Shown here: positions 36,374-45,831 of the stretch, one piece after another
Numbering within the stretch: position 1 is the first letter of the stretch
Layout: every line of letters starts with the position of its first letter
Origin: Hyphomicrobium_A sp044507625
Lineage (GTDB): Bacteria; Pseudomonadota; Alphaproteobacteria; Rhizobiales; Hyphomicrobiaceae
DNA: 64,000 bases
Direction: 5' to 3'
Assembly: GCA_044507625.1 (NCBI GenBank)
Contig: JBIQJE010000005.1
Span: forward strand, 1 to 64,000
The notes under the pieces: model-generated
Database searches by the model: none
What the model saw: the letters and a program-made list of their open reading frames with translations, nothing else
What the model was told of the DNA's origin: nothing
Program-made: the position numbers and the translations under genes

Positions 36374-38548
36374 TCAGCCGGTCGCCGCCAGCACCGCGAG
36401 AAGCAGCAGCGCGACGATGTTGGTGATCTTGATCGCCGGGTTCACGGCGGGACCCGCCGTATCCTTATAGGGATCGCCGACAGTATCGCCGGTCACGGCG
36501 GCCTTGTGGGCTTCCGAGCCCTTGTTGTGCTTCACGCCGTCCTTGTCGACGAAGCCGTCCTCGATCGCCTTCTTGGCGTTGTCCCAGGCGCCGCCGCCCG
36601 AGGTCATCGAGATGGCGACGAAGAGGCCATTGACGATGACGCCCAGCAGCATCGCGCCGACCGCAGAGAACGCCGCGCTCTTGCCTGCAGCACCGCCGCC
36701 AGCGATGGCGTAGATGGCGAAGTAGAGCGCGATCGGCGACAGCACCGGCAGCAGCGAGGGGATGATCATCTCCTTGATCGCTGCGCGGGTCAGCAGGTCG
36801 ACGGCCGCCGCATAGTCGGGGCGGTCCTTACCCTGCATGATGCCGGGCTTGGCTTTGAACTGGCGGCGAACCTCCTGCACGATGGCGCTGCCGGCACGGC
36901 CGACGGCCGTCATGGCGATGCCACCGAAGAGGTAGGGGATGAGGCCGCCGAGCAGCAGTCCGACGACCACGTAGGGGTTCGAGAGGGAGAAGTCGGGCTT
37001 CACGTCCTTGAAGTAGGCGTAGCCCGTCGCACCCGCGCGGTTGGCCTCGTCGATGAAGTGCTGCAGGTCGTAGCTGTAGGCCGCGAACAGTACCAGCGCG
37101 CCGAGACCAGCCGAGCCGATGGCATAGCCCTTGGTGACGGCCTTCGTCGTATTGCCGACGGCATCGAGCGCGTCGGTGGAGCGGCGCACCTCTTTCGGCA
37201 GGCCGGACATCTCGGCAATGCCGCCGGCGTTGTCCGTCACCGGGCCGAAGGCGTCGAGCGCAACGACCATGCCGGCGAGGCCGAGCATCGTCGTCGTCGC
37301 GATCGCCGTGCCGAAGAGGCCGGCGATCGAATAGGTCGAGAGGATGCCGCCGACGATGACGATGGCGGGCAGCGCGGTCGACTCGAGCGAAACGGCGAGA
37401 CCCTGGATGACGTTCGTGCCGTGGCCGGTGACGGAGGCCTGGGCGATCGAACGGACCGGCTTGTAGCCGATACCGGTGTAGTACTCGGTGATCCAGATGA
37501 TGAGGCCCGTCACCGCAAGACCGATGATGCCGCAGATGAAGAGGTTGTAGCCCGTGATGGTCATGCCGGCAGCGGTGCCGACTTCGCCAAAGCCGCCGAG
37601 CACGTAGTGCGTTGCCGCCCACAGACCGCCGACCGAGAGCACCGCGCTCGCAAGGAAGCCGCGATAGAGGGCGCCCATGATCGAGTTGTTGGTGCCGAGC
37701 TTCACGAAGAAGGTGCCGATGATCGAGGTGACGATGCACGCCGCGCAGATCGCGAGCGGATAGATCATCAGGAGCTCGAGGTTCGGCTGGCCGGCGAAGA
37801 AGATCGAGCCCAGCACCATCGTCGCGACGACGGTCACGGCGTAGGTCTCGAAGAGGTCGGCCGCCATGCCGGCGCAGTCGCCGACGTTGTCGCCGACGTT
37901 GTCGGCGATGGTCGCCGGGTTGCGCGGATCGTCCTCGGGGATGCCCGCCTCGACCTTGCCGACGAGATCGCCGCCGACGTCCGCACCCTTGGTGAAGATG
38001 CCGCCGCCGAGACGGGCGAAGATGGAGATGAGCGAAGCACCGAAGCCCAGCGCGACGAGCGCGTCCGTGACGGTGCGCGAATCCGGGGCGTGGCCGAGGC
38101 CAGCGGTGAGGAAGAAGTAGTAGCCCGCGACGCCGAGCAGCGCCATGCCGGCAACCAGCATGCCCGTGACGGCGCCCGACTTGAAGGCGATATCGAGACC
38201 GCGGCCGAGCGAATGCGTGGCGGCCTGCGCGGTGCGTACGTTCGCGCGCACCGATACGTTCATGCCTACGTAACCGGCCAGTCCGGAAAGCACAGCGCCA
38301 ATCAGGAAGCCGATGGCGACGAGGTAGCCGAGCAATACCCAGGCGAGCACGAAGATGACGGCGCCGACCATGGCGATCGTCGTATATTGGCGATTGAGAT
38401 AAGCCTGCGCGCCCTCTCGGATGGCACCGGCAATTTCCTGCATCCTCGCCGTACCGGCATCAGCGCTCATCACCGATCGAATGGTGTACGCCGAGTACGC
38501 GAGCGCCAACACGCCGCAAGCGACGATCCCCCACAACACTTCCGTCAT
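36374..38548 (-). CDS. hppA: Membrane-bound proton-translocating pyrophosphatase, potassium-independent type
   Basis: 724 residues with about 16 membrane segments. Pyrophosphate-binding motifs are DVGGDLVGKVE at 190-200, EDDPRNPATIADNVGDNVGD at 205-224 and DTVGDPYKDTAGPAVN near the C-terminus. Lysine 469 in GNTTKA marks the potassium-independent subfamily; potassium-dependent enzymes have alanine there. It couples hydrolysis of pyrophosphate to proton export across the inner membrane, helpful under low energy supply. It stands alone with a terminator behind it. Confidence 0.96.
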   Translation of the reverse strand: MTEVLWGIVACGVLALAYSAYTIRSVMSADAGTARMQEIAGAIREGAQAYLNRQYTTIAMVGAVIFVLAWVLLGYLVAIGFLIGAVLSGLAGYVGMNVSVRANVRTAQAATHSLGRGLDIAFKSGAVTGMLVAGMALLGVAGYYFFLTAGLGHAPDSRTVTDALVALGFGASLISIFARLGGGIFTKGADVGGDLVGKVEAGIPEDDPRNPATIADNVGDNVGDCAGMAADLFETYAVTVVATMVLGSIFFAGQPNLELLMIYPLAICAACIVTSIIGTFFVKLGTNNSIMGALYRGFLASAVLSVGGLWAATHYVLGGFGEVGTAAGMTITGYNLFICGIIGLAVTGLIIWITEYYTGIGYKPVRSIAQASVTGHGTNVIQGLAVSLESTALPAIVIVGGILSTYSIAGLFGTAIATTTMLGLAGMVVALDAFGPVTDNAGGIAEMSGLPKEVRRSTDALDAVGNTTKAVTKGYAIGSAGLGALVLFAAYSYDLQHFIDEANRAGATGYAYFKDVKPDFSLSNPYVVVGLLLGGLIPYLFGGIAMTAVGRAGSAIVQEVRRQFKAKPGIMQGKDRPDYAAAVDLLTRAAIKEMIIPSLLPVLSPIALYFAIYAIAGGGAAGKSAAFSAVGAMLLGVIVNGLFVAISMTSGGGAWDNAKKAIEDGFVDKDGVKHNKGSEAHKAAVTGDTVGDPYKDTAGPAVNPAIKITNIVALLLLAVLAATG

Positions 38549-39064
38549 TTTTGGATCCCCTTTAGCGCCGGCAACGGGTGTTGCCAGCCCAGGCTTTCAA
38601 TGCGCAATTCGCCGCGGACCATGCCAAAAGCGTGGACGCCTTGCAACACGGCAGAACCATTCTTACGCACTTGCTTAGCGGCGCCGGCGGGCCGCAAAAA
38701 TGGCCATTTCCGCGCTTTTCGGACCCTCTCCTGCGCCTGTCCCTACCAAAGGCGTAAAGGGCGCTGACCGTCTGCGCCGCCGCCTCGGGTTGCATCGCCA
38801 TGCTCCGCAACCGGGATCTCCACAGGTTATCCACAGCGGTGCGCCGAGGCCCGAAAATGGGCGAGTTGTCCTCGCGTGTGACACCCATGCGTCACAGCGA
38901 ATCACTGCGATTGAAGATCAAGACCTAATTTTTTGCTTACAGACCCGATTGTTATGGTAGGGACAGCGCGACGTTGGACGTTCGGCCTCGCGCCGGGCGA
39001 AAACCTCGAACATGGAGGACAACGCCGTGCCAACCCTTCTGGTACAGAGCGAAGCGCGCTCGTG
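38549..39064. other. Intergenic region upstream of hppA containing a DnaA box
   Basis: About 500 bases with no supported gene. It holds the hppA promoter (minus strand). A perfect DnaA consensus TTATCCACA lies at 38827-38835, followed by an AT-rich stretch near 38920-38955. Only one perfect box was found, so it is not called a replication origin. Confidence 0.5.
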
Positions 39065-39901
39065 ATGTTGAGCGCCGACCCGCGCAACCGTGGCCCTATC
39101 TGGGGTGAATTCACGCGCGCGCAACACCGGCAAGCCGTCAGCAATCTGGCGCGAGCCTTCCACCTGCCTCGCCCGCAGGCCAAGACTGCAATTTTGGTCA
39201 TGCTGGGGGGGCTAACGCAATCCTTCGACGAGCAGACGCTGACGCGCGAGACGTTGGCAAAGCTGGTCGAGCTGCTCGGTAAAAACGACTACGAGCGGTT
39301 TCTCGAAACGCCCACACTGATGGGCGATCCGCAAACGCAGGCGATCGGCAACGAAGCGTTGACGACGCTCGTGGGGCCCCAGGCCAGCGCCCGTCTCGTG
39401 GGCCGCGCCGCCGCGGTGGCTGGCATCAGCCAGACGGTCGCCGAATACCTGTTGCCGGTCGTGGCAGCGATGTTCCTGGGTGCTCTCGCGGCGAAGACGC
39501 GCGGGCAGCTGGTGGCGCTGGCACGCAACGCGGAGGTCAATGGCGCGGCCGAGGCTGAGCCCGAGGTGGACGTTCCGGCAATTCAGCTTCCCGTCGGGCG
39601 CGGCAGCAGCGGCTTCTTCAATGGCTTCACGCTGACAACCGCCAGCAGCGGTCCAAATCCGGAGCGGGAAGCCCTCTATCGCGATCTCGCGGATCGCATT
39701 CGCGCGGGGGCGTCGGCCGATGGGGACGATCCGCTCGGGGCCACCCGGCGGATCATGGCCCAGGGCCTCGGTGTCCGCGCCCGGTATGCGCCGTGGCTGA
39801 CGCGCCTGCAGCTGTGGAGCGCGTCGACGCTCCATTCGGCGGGCACGCAAGCGCATGAGCGGCTGCGCCGACTGCGCAACCGCCCACACGGCGATAATTA
39901 A
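39065..39901 (+). CDS. DUF937-like hypothetical protein
   Basis: About 278 residues. The N-terminal third is helical (HRQAVSNLARAFHLPRPQAKTAILVMLGGL), and residues ~90-160 contain GNEALTTLVGPQASARLVGRAAAVAGISQTVAEYLLPVVAAMFLGAL, which resembles the DUF937 domain of small bacterial proteins. The C-terminus is Arg-rich. Cytoplasmic, function unknown. The frame is open to 38933; the ATG at 39065 is favoured because MSADPRNRGPIWGEF begins ordered sequence, but the ribosome site is weak. It ends 16 bases from a convergent secreted protein. Confidence 0.65.
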   Translation: MLSADPRNRGPIWGEFTRAQHRQAVSNLARAFHLPRPQAKTAILVMLGGLTQSFDEQTLTRETLAKLVELLGKNDYERFLETPTLMGDPQTQAIGNEALTTLVGPQASARLVGRAAAVAGISQTVAEYLLPVVAAMFLGALAAKTRGQLVALARNAEVNGAAEAEPEVDVPAIQLPVGRGSSGFFNGFTLTTASSGPNPEREALYRDLADRIRAGASADGDDPLGATRRIMAQGLGVRARYAPWLTRLQLWSASTLHSAGTQAHERLRRLRNRPHGDN

Positions 39902-39916
39902 ACGGGGTAAGCCGTC

Positions 39917-40261
39917 CTATTTGCAGGGACGCGCTTCGACGTCACAGCTCCAGCCGGCCGATGCGCGCGAGCAGCCCATCTTCTTGCTCGCCGCACGGCT
40001 GAACCGCGCCCAGACGCTGCCGTATTCGAGATCGGTGAAGTCCTGCCAGGACGCGATCGCAGCACGCTGTGCGGCAGCCTTCGTGGCTTTGCCGTTGCTG
40101 CTGCCATAGTGCCAATGATCGGTCATGCACAGGCGGCCGCCTTCACGGCGCACCGCGTGCAATGCCGTTGCCAGTCCGGTTTCAGTGGCTGCCGAAACAA
40201 TCGTCGGCATCGCCGCTACGATCACGGCCGTCGTCAGCCCCAGTATAGTCTTGGGCAACAT
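39917..40261 (-). CDS. Small secreted hypothetical protein
   Basis: 114 residues. Signal peptide MLPKTILGLTTAVIVAAMPTIVSA. The mature part carries four cysteines (GGRLCMTDHWH, KKMGCSRASAGWSC, EARPC), probably two disulfides, and a repeated basic/aromatic pattern. GGGGGTG precedes the ATG at 40261. Not assignable to a named family by eye; likely a small periplasmic protein. Confidence 0.65.
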   Translation of the reverse strand: MLPKTILGLTTAVIVAAMPTIVSAATETGLATALHAVRREGGRLCMTDHWHYGSSNGKATKAAAQRAAIASWQDFTDLEYGSVWARFSRAASKKMGCSRASAGWSCDVEARPCK

Positions 40262-40413
40262 CTTCACCCCCCAGGTGTGTAGAACCCTTGCCAGTTGTTG
40301 TGGGAGACTGACAGATTCCACTTGCATTCTCGATAGGTACCGTCAGCGCACGGCGGAAAATGCGCTCTTTGAGCGGCAATCCGGTCACAGGCCCGCGCAT
40401 TCTCTGATGCCGA

Positions 40414-41022
40414 TCAGAGGAGCGGTTCCTCGTAGACCCGTTTTCCTTCGGACATCAGGCCCTTGATGGCGGCTTCGCCGCTTCCATTCACTGCAATGAC
40501 GGCGGAAATTTTCTTGTCGCGAACCATGTGTTCCAGCTCGCGGCCCGTGCCTTCGGGAACGAAGAAGCTCTCGATGCCGTAGCTCACCGAGACGACGGGT
40601 CCCCCGCCCGCGGAATCGGCCGAGGCGTAGACCACCTTCCCGCGGATGACGACATCGCCGGGCTCGACGCTGGCCGGCGGCGTGCTGGAGCCGGCAACGG
40701 TCTGCCACGTATCGCCGGAGCCCTTGCGCAGGGTGACGTAGAACGGGGCGCCCTGGCGAGGCGCCTCCGTTCCCGGGGGAAGCGTATAGCGCGAGATATC
40801 GTATCCCAGGATGACGTAGTCGCCGCGGAAGAGACTGCGGGGGTCGACCGGAATCACGTCGAGCACCACCTCGCGCCCGTTGGCGAGCAGCGAGGCGCGG
40901 TCCCAGATCATCCATCCGAGCACCGCCGCCTGTCCCAGCGCAAGGGCGATAATCGCAAGCCACAGGTTACGGCGCGTCGGGGGAGCCGAACCGGTACTGG
41001 CGTTCTCGTTTGCAGCGGTCAT
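40414..41022 (-). CDS. GDYXXLXY domain-containing protein
   Basis: 202 residues with one N-terminal membrane anchor (NLWLAIIALALGQAAVLGWMIW). The name-giving motif appears as RGDYVILGYDISR. The remainder is predicted periplasmic beta-rich. The ATG at 41022 overlaps the DUF2157 stop (ATGA), which fixes the start despite a longer frame. It always seems to accompany DUF2157 proteins. Function unknown, presumed an envelope complex. Confidence 0.85.
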   Translation of the reverse strand: MTAANENASTGSAPPTRRNLWLAIIALALGQAAVLGWMIWDRASLLANGREVVLDVIPVDPRSLFRGDYVILGYDISRYTLPPGTEAPRQGAPFYVTLRKGSGDTWQTVAGSSTPPASVEPGDVVIRGKVVYASADSAGGGPVVSVSYGIESFFVPEGTGRELEHMVRDKKISAVIAVNGSGEAAIKGLMSEGKRVYEEPLL

Positions 41023-42122
41023 GGCGCAACCTCGTTGGCGGGATGCACGCGCGCGTGCAAGCGATAGGCGACATAGGCCAGCAGGATGACGATCGCGCCT
41101 GCGGAGAGGAAGAACAGCGAGGAGCCGAGCAGCGTGCCGATCGTCTTGAAATAAAGCCCCAGCACCTCGACGGAGAAGCCGATATACCCGAGCCAGAGCA
41201 GCGCTCTGCTGCCCTCCCTGAGCCCGAGCGCAATCCCGCCCAGCACGAGCACCAGCGCGGCGATGGCCAGGAGGATGAAGGTGCCGAGGGGCGCCTCCTC
41301 GATGAACTGCAAGGCGAAGAGACCCGCAAAGGCGATGGTCATGCCATAGGCGACGGCGGGTATCGACCAATCCGCAAAGCGCTCGTCGATCTGCGGGACA
41401 GCCAAGCCGGCACCGCCGATCAGCAGCCCGATGACCACGACGACACTATGTCCGGCGCCGTCGTTGGCGAAGAGCGTGTAGCCGAGGCTGATGATCCAGA
41501 CAGCGAGCGCGACGGCGGCAAGGTGCAACCCTCCGACCCAGCGCTCGCTGGCGATCGCGGCGGCCACCGCAGCCCAGCCGAGGAGGAACAGCCAATGGGT
41601 GTCACCTGTGATCGACGTCTCCCAGCCACTCCATAGGCACACCAGCAGCATGGCAAGCGCGAGCGCGGGCCTCGAATGCAGCAGGATGCCGGCGGCGAGC
41701 GTGCCCAGCGCCCACGTCAACACGGCGTCGGGCGGATTGCCTTCGATGTGGAACATCTGCGCAATGAGCATGATCCCGGCGCCGAAGATCGACACGCCGG
41801 CCAGGACGGCAGCGTGAGCAAATGCCGGATGCCGGCGCTCGAACAGCACGCCGGCAATTCCATAGGATGCGAACAGGCCGCCGAAAATCAGCGCGAGGCG
41901 AAACAGCCTCGGCATCTCGCTCCAATGGGCGGCGACGAAACTCATGATGCCGAAACCGATGAGCACGGCACCGAGAATGGCAAGGGCGGAGGCGAGGTTG
42001 AGCTTGCCGCTTTCCGCCGCGGACAGATCGCGCCGGATCGCCGCTTCGCCGTCGGCGCTCACCCAGCCGGCTTCACGCCAGCGCACGAGATCACGGTCGA
42101 GGCGCTTGGCGTAACGGGACAT
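41019..42122 (-). CDS. DUF2157 domain-containing membrane protein
   Basis: 367 residues: a short N-terminal cytoplasmic DUF2157 segment (RLDRDLVRWREAGWVSADGEAAIRRDL) and about ten membrane helices in pairs. AGGAAA precedes the ATG at 42122, which replaces the longer frame from 42224. It is coupled to the GDYXXLXY gene behind it. No enzymatic motif was recognised. Confidence 0.87.
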   Translation of the reverse strand: MSRYAKRLDRDLVRWREAGWVSADGEAAIRRDLSAAESGKLNLASALAILGAVLIGFGIMSFVAAHWSEMPRLFRLALIFGGLFASYGIAGVLFERRHPAFAHAAVLAGVSIFGAGIMLIAQMFHIEGNPPDAVLTWALGTLAAGILLHSRPALALAMLLVCLWSGWETSITGDTHWLFLLGWAAVAAAIASERWVGGLHLAAVALAVWIISLGYTLFANDGAGHSVVVVIGLLIGGAGLAVPQIDERFADWSIPAVAYGMTIAFAGLFALQFIEEAPLGTFILLAIAALVLVLGGIALGLREGSRALLWLGYIGFSVEVLGLYFKTIGTLLGSSLFFLSAGAIVILLAYVAYRLHARVHPANEVAP

Positions 42123-42371
42123 CGGGGCATTTCCTGAAGGTAAGGAGGGCGGTGCAACTTCCGAGAATCTTCGGGGCAAAGATAGCCCCCCACCGGTTGC
42201 GAAACTGTGTCCGCAATCCTCCACGGAAGCCGGTCGGCGGCGATCGGGCCTGCGCCGGAGGCGGGTTCTGTTCGGCTGCAGAGTCCCGATTTTACCGCCG
42301 CAGCCGGGGGCGGCGGGGTGTTAAGCTTGTCCGATTGAGAGGCGGGCCAGTTTCCTCTAGCCTTCCGCCCC

Positions 42372-43793
42372 ATGCAGCATATGAAACCCATTCACGTCGT
42401 TGGCGGGGGCCTTGCCGGCTCCGAAGCGGCTTGGCAGATCGCCAGTGCAGGCGTTCCGGTCGTGCTCCACGAGATGCGGCCCACGCGGATGACAGAAGCC
42501 CACCGCACCGAGGGGCTGGCCGAGCTCGTGTGCTCCAACTCGTTCCGGTCGGACGATTGGGAGTACAATGCGGTTGGCCTGCTCCACGAGGAGATGCGCC
42601 GCGCCGGGTCTCTCATCATGGCCGCGGGCGACGTGCATAAGCTCCCCGCGGGAGGTGCGCTCGCCGTCGACCGCGACGGCTTCTCGGCAGAGGTGACGCA
42701 GCGCCTCGCGGGCCACCCGCTCGTTACGGTCGAGCGCGGTGAAGTCGCGGGGCTTCCGCCCGGCGAATGGGAGAGCGTTGTCATCGCGACGGGCCCCCTC
42801 ACCTCGCCGGCGCTCAGCGCGGCGGTCGGCGAGCTGACGGGGGAGCGCGATCTGGCTTTCTTCGATGCCATCGCGCCGGTCATCCATCGCGAATCCATCG
42901 ACACCTCGATTGCCTGGTTCCAGTCGCGCTACGGCAAGGCCGGCCCGGCGGGTACGGGCGCGGACTACCTCAACTGCCCGATGAACCGCGAGGAATACGA
43001 AGCCTTCATCGATGCGCTCCTTGCCGGCGAGAAGACGAGCTTCAAGGAGTGGGAAGCCGCGACGCCCTACTTCGACGGCTGCCTGCCCATCGAGGTGATG
43101 GCCGAGCGCGGCCGTGACACCCTGCGCTATGGCCCCATGAAGCCCGTCGGGCTCGATGATCCGCGCACGGGACGCTGGCCCTACGCGGTGGTGCAACTGC
43201 GCCAGGACAATGCCCTCGGAACGCTGTGGAACATGGTTGGGTTTCAGACCAAGCTGAAGCACGCCGAGCAGGTGCGCATCTTCCGCATGATCCCGGGCTT
43301 GCAGGAGGCGGAGTTCGCGCGGCTCGGCGGGCTCCATCGCAATACCTTCCTCAATTCGCCGAAGCTGCTCGATGGCTCGCTGAGGCTGAAGGCGATGCCG
43401 CGCCTGCGCTTTGCGGGGCAGATCACCGGTGTCGAAGGTTACGTCGAAAGCGCCGCCATCGGCTTGCTCGCCGGGCGGTTCGCCGCCGCCGAGCGGCTGG
43501 GCCGCGCTTGCCCGCCACCGCCGGCGACGACGGCACTCGGCGCCCTCATCGGCCACATCACGGGCGGGCATCTTTCCGCCGACGACGAGGGCGGCGGTTC
43601 GCGCTCGTTCCAGCCGATGAACATCAACTATGGCCTGTTGCCCGACATGGAGGCGCCACTCACGGGCGCCGACGGCAAGCGCTTCAAGGCGAAGGAGCGC
43701 GGGCGCGCACGCAAGCGCGCCATGAGCCTGCGCGCACTCGCCGACATCGGCCATTGGCTCAACGGGAACGCACCGGCGGCCGCGGCGGAGTGA
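42372..43793 (+). CDS. trmFO: Methylenetetrahydrofolate-tRNA-(uracil-5-)-methyltransferase TrmFO
   Basis: 473 residues. IHVVGGGLAGSEAAWQIASAG is the FAD-binding GxGxxG loop, LVCSNSFRSDDWEYNAVGLL the TrmFO/Gid signature with the conserved cysteine, and GQITGVEGYVESAAIGLLAGRFAA a C-terminal FAD segment. It makes ribothymidine at tRNA position 54 using methylenetetrahydrofolate and FADH2. A second ATG nine bases downstream (42381) is equally plausible as the start. It converges on the SGNH hydrolase gene. Confidence 0.95.
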   Translation: MQHMKPIHVVGGGLAGSEAAWQIASAGVPVVLHEMRPTRMTEAHRTEGLAELVCSNSFRSDDWEYNAVGLLHEEMRRAGSLIMAAGDVHKLPAGGALAVDRDGFSAEVTQRLAGHPLVTVERGEVAGLPPGEWESVVIATGPLTSPALSAAVGELTGERDLAFFDAIAPVIHRESIDTSIAWFQSRYGKAGPAGTGADYLNCPMNREEYEAFIDALLAGEKTSFKEWEAATPYFDGCLPIEVMAERGRDTLRYGPMKPVGLDDPRTGRWPYAVVQLRQDNALGTLWNMVGFQTKLKHAEQVRIFRMIPGLQEAEFARLGGLHRNTFLNSPKLLDGSLRLKAMPRLRFAGQITGVEGYVESAAIGLLAGRFAAAERLGRACPPPPATTALGALIGHITGGHLSADDEGGGSRSFQPMNINYGLLPDMEAPLTGADGKRFKAKERGRARKRAMSLRALADIGHWLNGNAPAAAAE

Positions 43794-43821
43794 GCGCGAA
43801 CCGCCGCGTCCGACGCCGCCG

Positions 43822-45801
43822 CTACTGCAGGTCGAGATCCCCCGTCATCGCGGCACCCGGGGCGCCATCCCGCGCCGGCAGGTTCGCCGCCGGCAAGGGC
43901 TGGCCCGGTCCCTGGCCGTACTTCGCCAGCACGCCGCGCGCCTTGTGCACGACGGCATCGGCAATCGCCGCCTGCCCTTCCGCCGTGGGGTGGAACGCGC
44001 CGGAATAGGTCGAGGCCAGAACGAGCTGGAACCAGGCGAACGCGTCGAGCTTCAGCACCTTCTGCAGCAGGGATGCCGCGACGTGGAAGTTGCCGGTCAT
44101 GAAGGCGTCGTTCGGCGTGCGGAACCAGCGCTGGCGGGGCGCATAGGCCTTGAAGTCAGCCGGGTTGTAAGGGCGCCAGCCCTCCGCCGTCTTGCGCGGA
44201 AGGCGCAGGTCGTCGGCGATGTTCGCGCCGTCGTACGTCGTGCCCGCGCAGATGCCGCGGCCGAGGAACTCGCGCCGATGTGCATCGACGAACGACCATT
44301 GATAGTGCTCCGCCGCATCCTTCATCGCGCCGTTGAGCTTATCGGCGATCCACGTGCCGACGCGCAGCTTGGTCTCGCTGAGGGCGAAGTCCGGCAGCAC
44401 GTCCATGCCGGCAACGCCATCGGGGCATGTGCTGGTGCCATCGCCCTGGAGCGCGAGCCCCGGATAGGCGGTGAGCAGAACGCGATCCGACTGCTCCCAT
44501 GGGATGTGCAGCAGATAGTGGATTGCACGGTTGAGCGACTTGTAGCGCAGGATCAGCGCCTCGAGACCGAGGCTCGCATCGTCGAGATCGTGCACCTGGC
44601 CGAACCAGCCGCCGAGCTTGCGCAGCGTCGATTCATCGGCGAGCACCGCGTTGGCGAGCAGACGCGAAAAACCGACATCGTTGCCGCCGACGGAGACCAG
44701 CATCAGGTCGATCTTGCGCGCGTTGATGGGATCGCATTTGCGCAGCACGAGGCCACCCTTCAGCTCGGCGATGGTGCCGTGCATGTGGTAGGCCTCGGGC
44801 AGATCCTGCATCGGCGCCTCGTGCGTGTCGCACTGCGCCGTCGCGATCGCGGAAATCTGCGACATGTCCGTGGGGTTCGGCACCCACTCGTTGCCCGCGT
44901 AGCTGAGGAAGAGACCGTACGTCACCTCCGAGCCCGAGCACGCGACACCGACATAGGTGACGGCGCGGTGGTCATCCTCGACGGAGAGCTGCAACGCGGC
45001 GCGCAACTGATGGGAATAGAGCGAGCGGTGGCAGCCCTGATCGGACCAGCGGGCATTCTCCTCGATGAAGGCCTTGTCGCCGATCTGCTTCCAGGGGCCG
45101 ATGCGCGCGGGATAGCCGCCGAGATCGGCACCGGCGCGCGAGCCATAATCGGCGGCGCGGTCGCGCGAGAAGCGCACGGGAACATCGGGGTTACCTTCGC
45201 CGGAGGCGAAGCTGTCACCCATGCCGACGATGAGCAGGTCGCGAACCTGCACGTCCTGGGTTGCCACCTCACGGCCACCGATCTCCACGCTCACGGTGGC
45301 GCCCGCCGGATAGGGGATATCGAAACGCACTTCCTCGCTGCACGGCTGCGTGACGGCATCGCCGCGCACAGGCCCTCCGCGCGGCGCGGTGAGCCACGTG
45401 CAGCTCAGGCCGCTCGCCTCATCGACATTGTCGATACGGAGGATGACGCGATGGGACGTGGGATTGATGTAGCTCTTGCCGTCCTTGCAGGAGAAGCGGT
45501 TGGTGCGCGCATTCCAGCAGGTGTCACGGAACATCGTCTCCGCCCAGCCATTCTCGTGGCGTGTCGCCAATGCCTGCTCGGCCGCGAGGATGGGACGCTG
45601 AAGCTGGTCGGCGGGGGGCAGCGCAAGGAAGGTTGCGCGGTGCACCTCCGTGTCGGAGGTGTCGGAGAAAAAGCGGAAGGAATTTTCGACACGCCAGGAG
45701 ATCTGTGGCAGCGGCAATGGCGCCATCTGCGCCAGGGCCGAGTTGCCCAGCGCCGCCATCGATACGAGCAGCGCCATTGCCCGGGCTGCTGTTCGCGACA
45801 T
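43822..45801 (-). CDS. Large secreted SGNH/GDSL hydrolase-like protein
   Basis: 659 residues with signal peptide ARAMALLVSMAALGNSALA. After an N-terminal beta-rich domain of about 200 residues come the SGNH blocks: VGMGDSFASGEGNP (block I serine), SVGGNDVGFSR (block III asparagine) and FHPTAEGQAAIAD (block V histidine). It should be a periplasmic or secreted esterase/lipase. Several cysteines suggest disulfides. GGAGA precedes the ATG. It follows the squalene/phytoene-synthase-like gene by 30 bases and may share its transcript. The fusion of a ~200-residue N-domain to the hydrolase is unusual; substrate unknown. Confidence 0.85.
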   Translation of the reverse strand: MSRTAARAMALLVSMAALGNSALAQMAPLPLPQISWRVENSFRFFSDTSDTEVHRATFLALPPADQLQRPILAAEQALATRHENGWAETMFRDTCWNARTNRFSCKDGKSYINPTSHRVILRIDNVDEASGLSCTWLTAPRGGPVRGDAVTQPCSEEVRFDIPYPAGATVSVEIGGREVATQDVQVRDLLIVGMGDSFASGEGNPDVPVRFSRDRAADYGSRAGADLGGYPARIGPWKQIGDKAFIEENARWSDQGCHRSLYSHQLRAALQLSVEDDHRAVTYVGVACSGSEVTYGLFLSYAGNEWVPNPTDMSQISAIATAQCDTHEAPMQDLPEAYHMHGTIAELKGGLVLRKCDPINARKIDLMLVSVGGNDVGFSRLLANAVLADESTLRKLGGWFGQVHDLDDASLGLEALILRYKSLNRAIHYLLHIPWEQSDRVLLTAYPGLALQGDGTSTCPDGVAGMDVLPDFALSETKLRVGTWIADKLNGAMKDAAEHYQWSFVDAHRREFLGRGICAGTTYDGANIADDLRLPRKTAEGWRPYNPADFKAYAPRQRWFRTPNDAFMTGNFHVAASLLQKVLKLDAFAWFQLVLASTYSGAFHPTAEGQAAIADAVVHKARGVLAKYGQGPGQPLPAANLPARDGAPGAAMTGDLDLQ

Positions 45802-45831
45802 CAGCTTCTCTCCTTGCCCTTCGCGGGGGGC

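Noticed and set aside
36356..38767. An 803-codon + strand frame over hppA
   Set aside because: Antisense shadow of the pyrophosphatase; the His/Arg/Asp-rich composition (GDRG, RRDRR patterns) is an artefact of high GC third positions.
38549..39064. A replication origin upstream of hppA
   Set aside because: Only one perfect DnaA box was seen, and no dnaA, hemE, parAB or gidAB neighbours are present.
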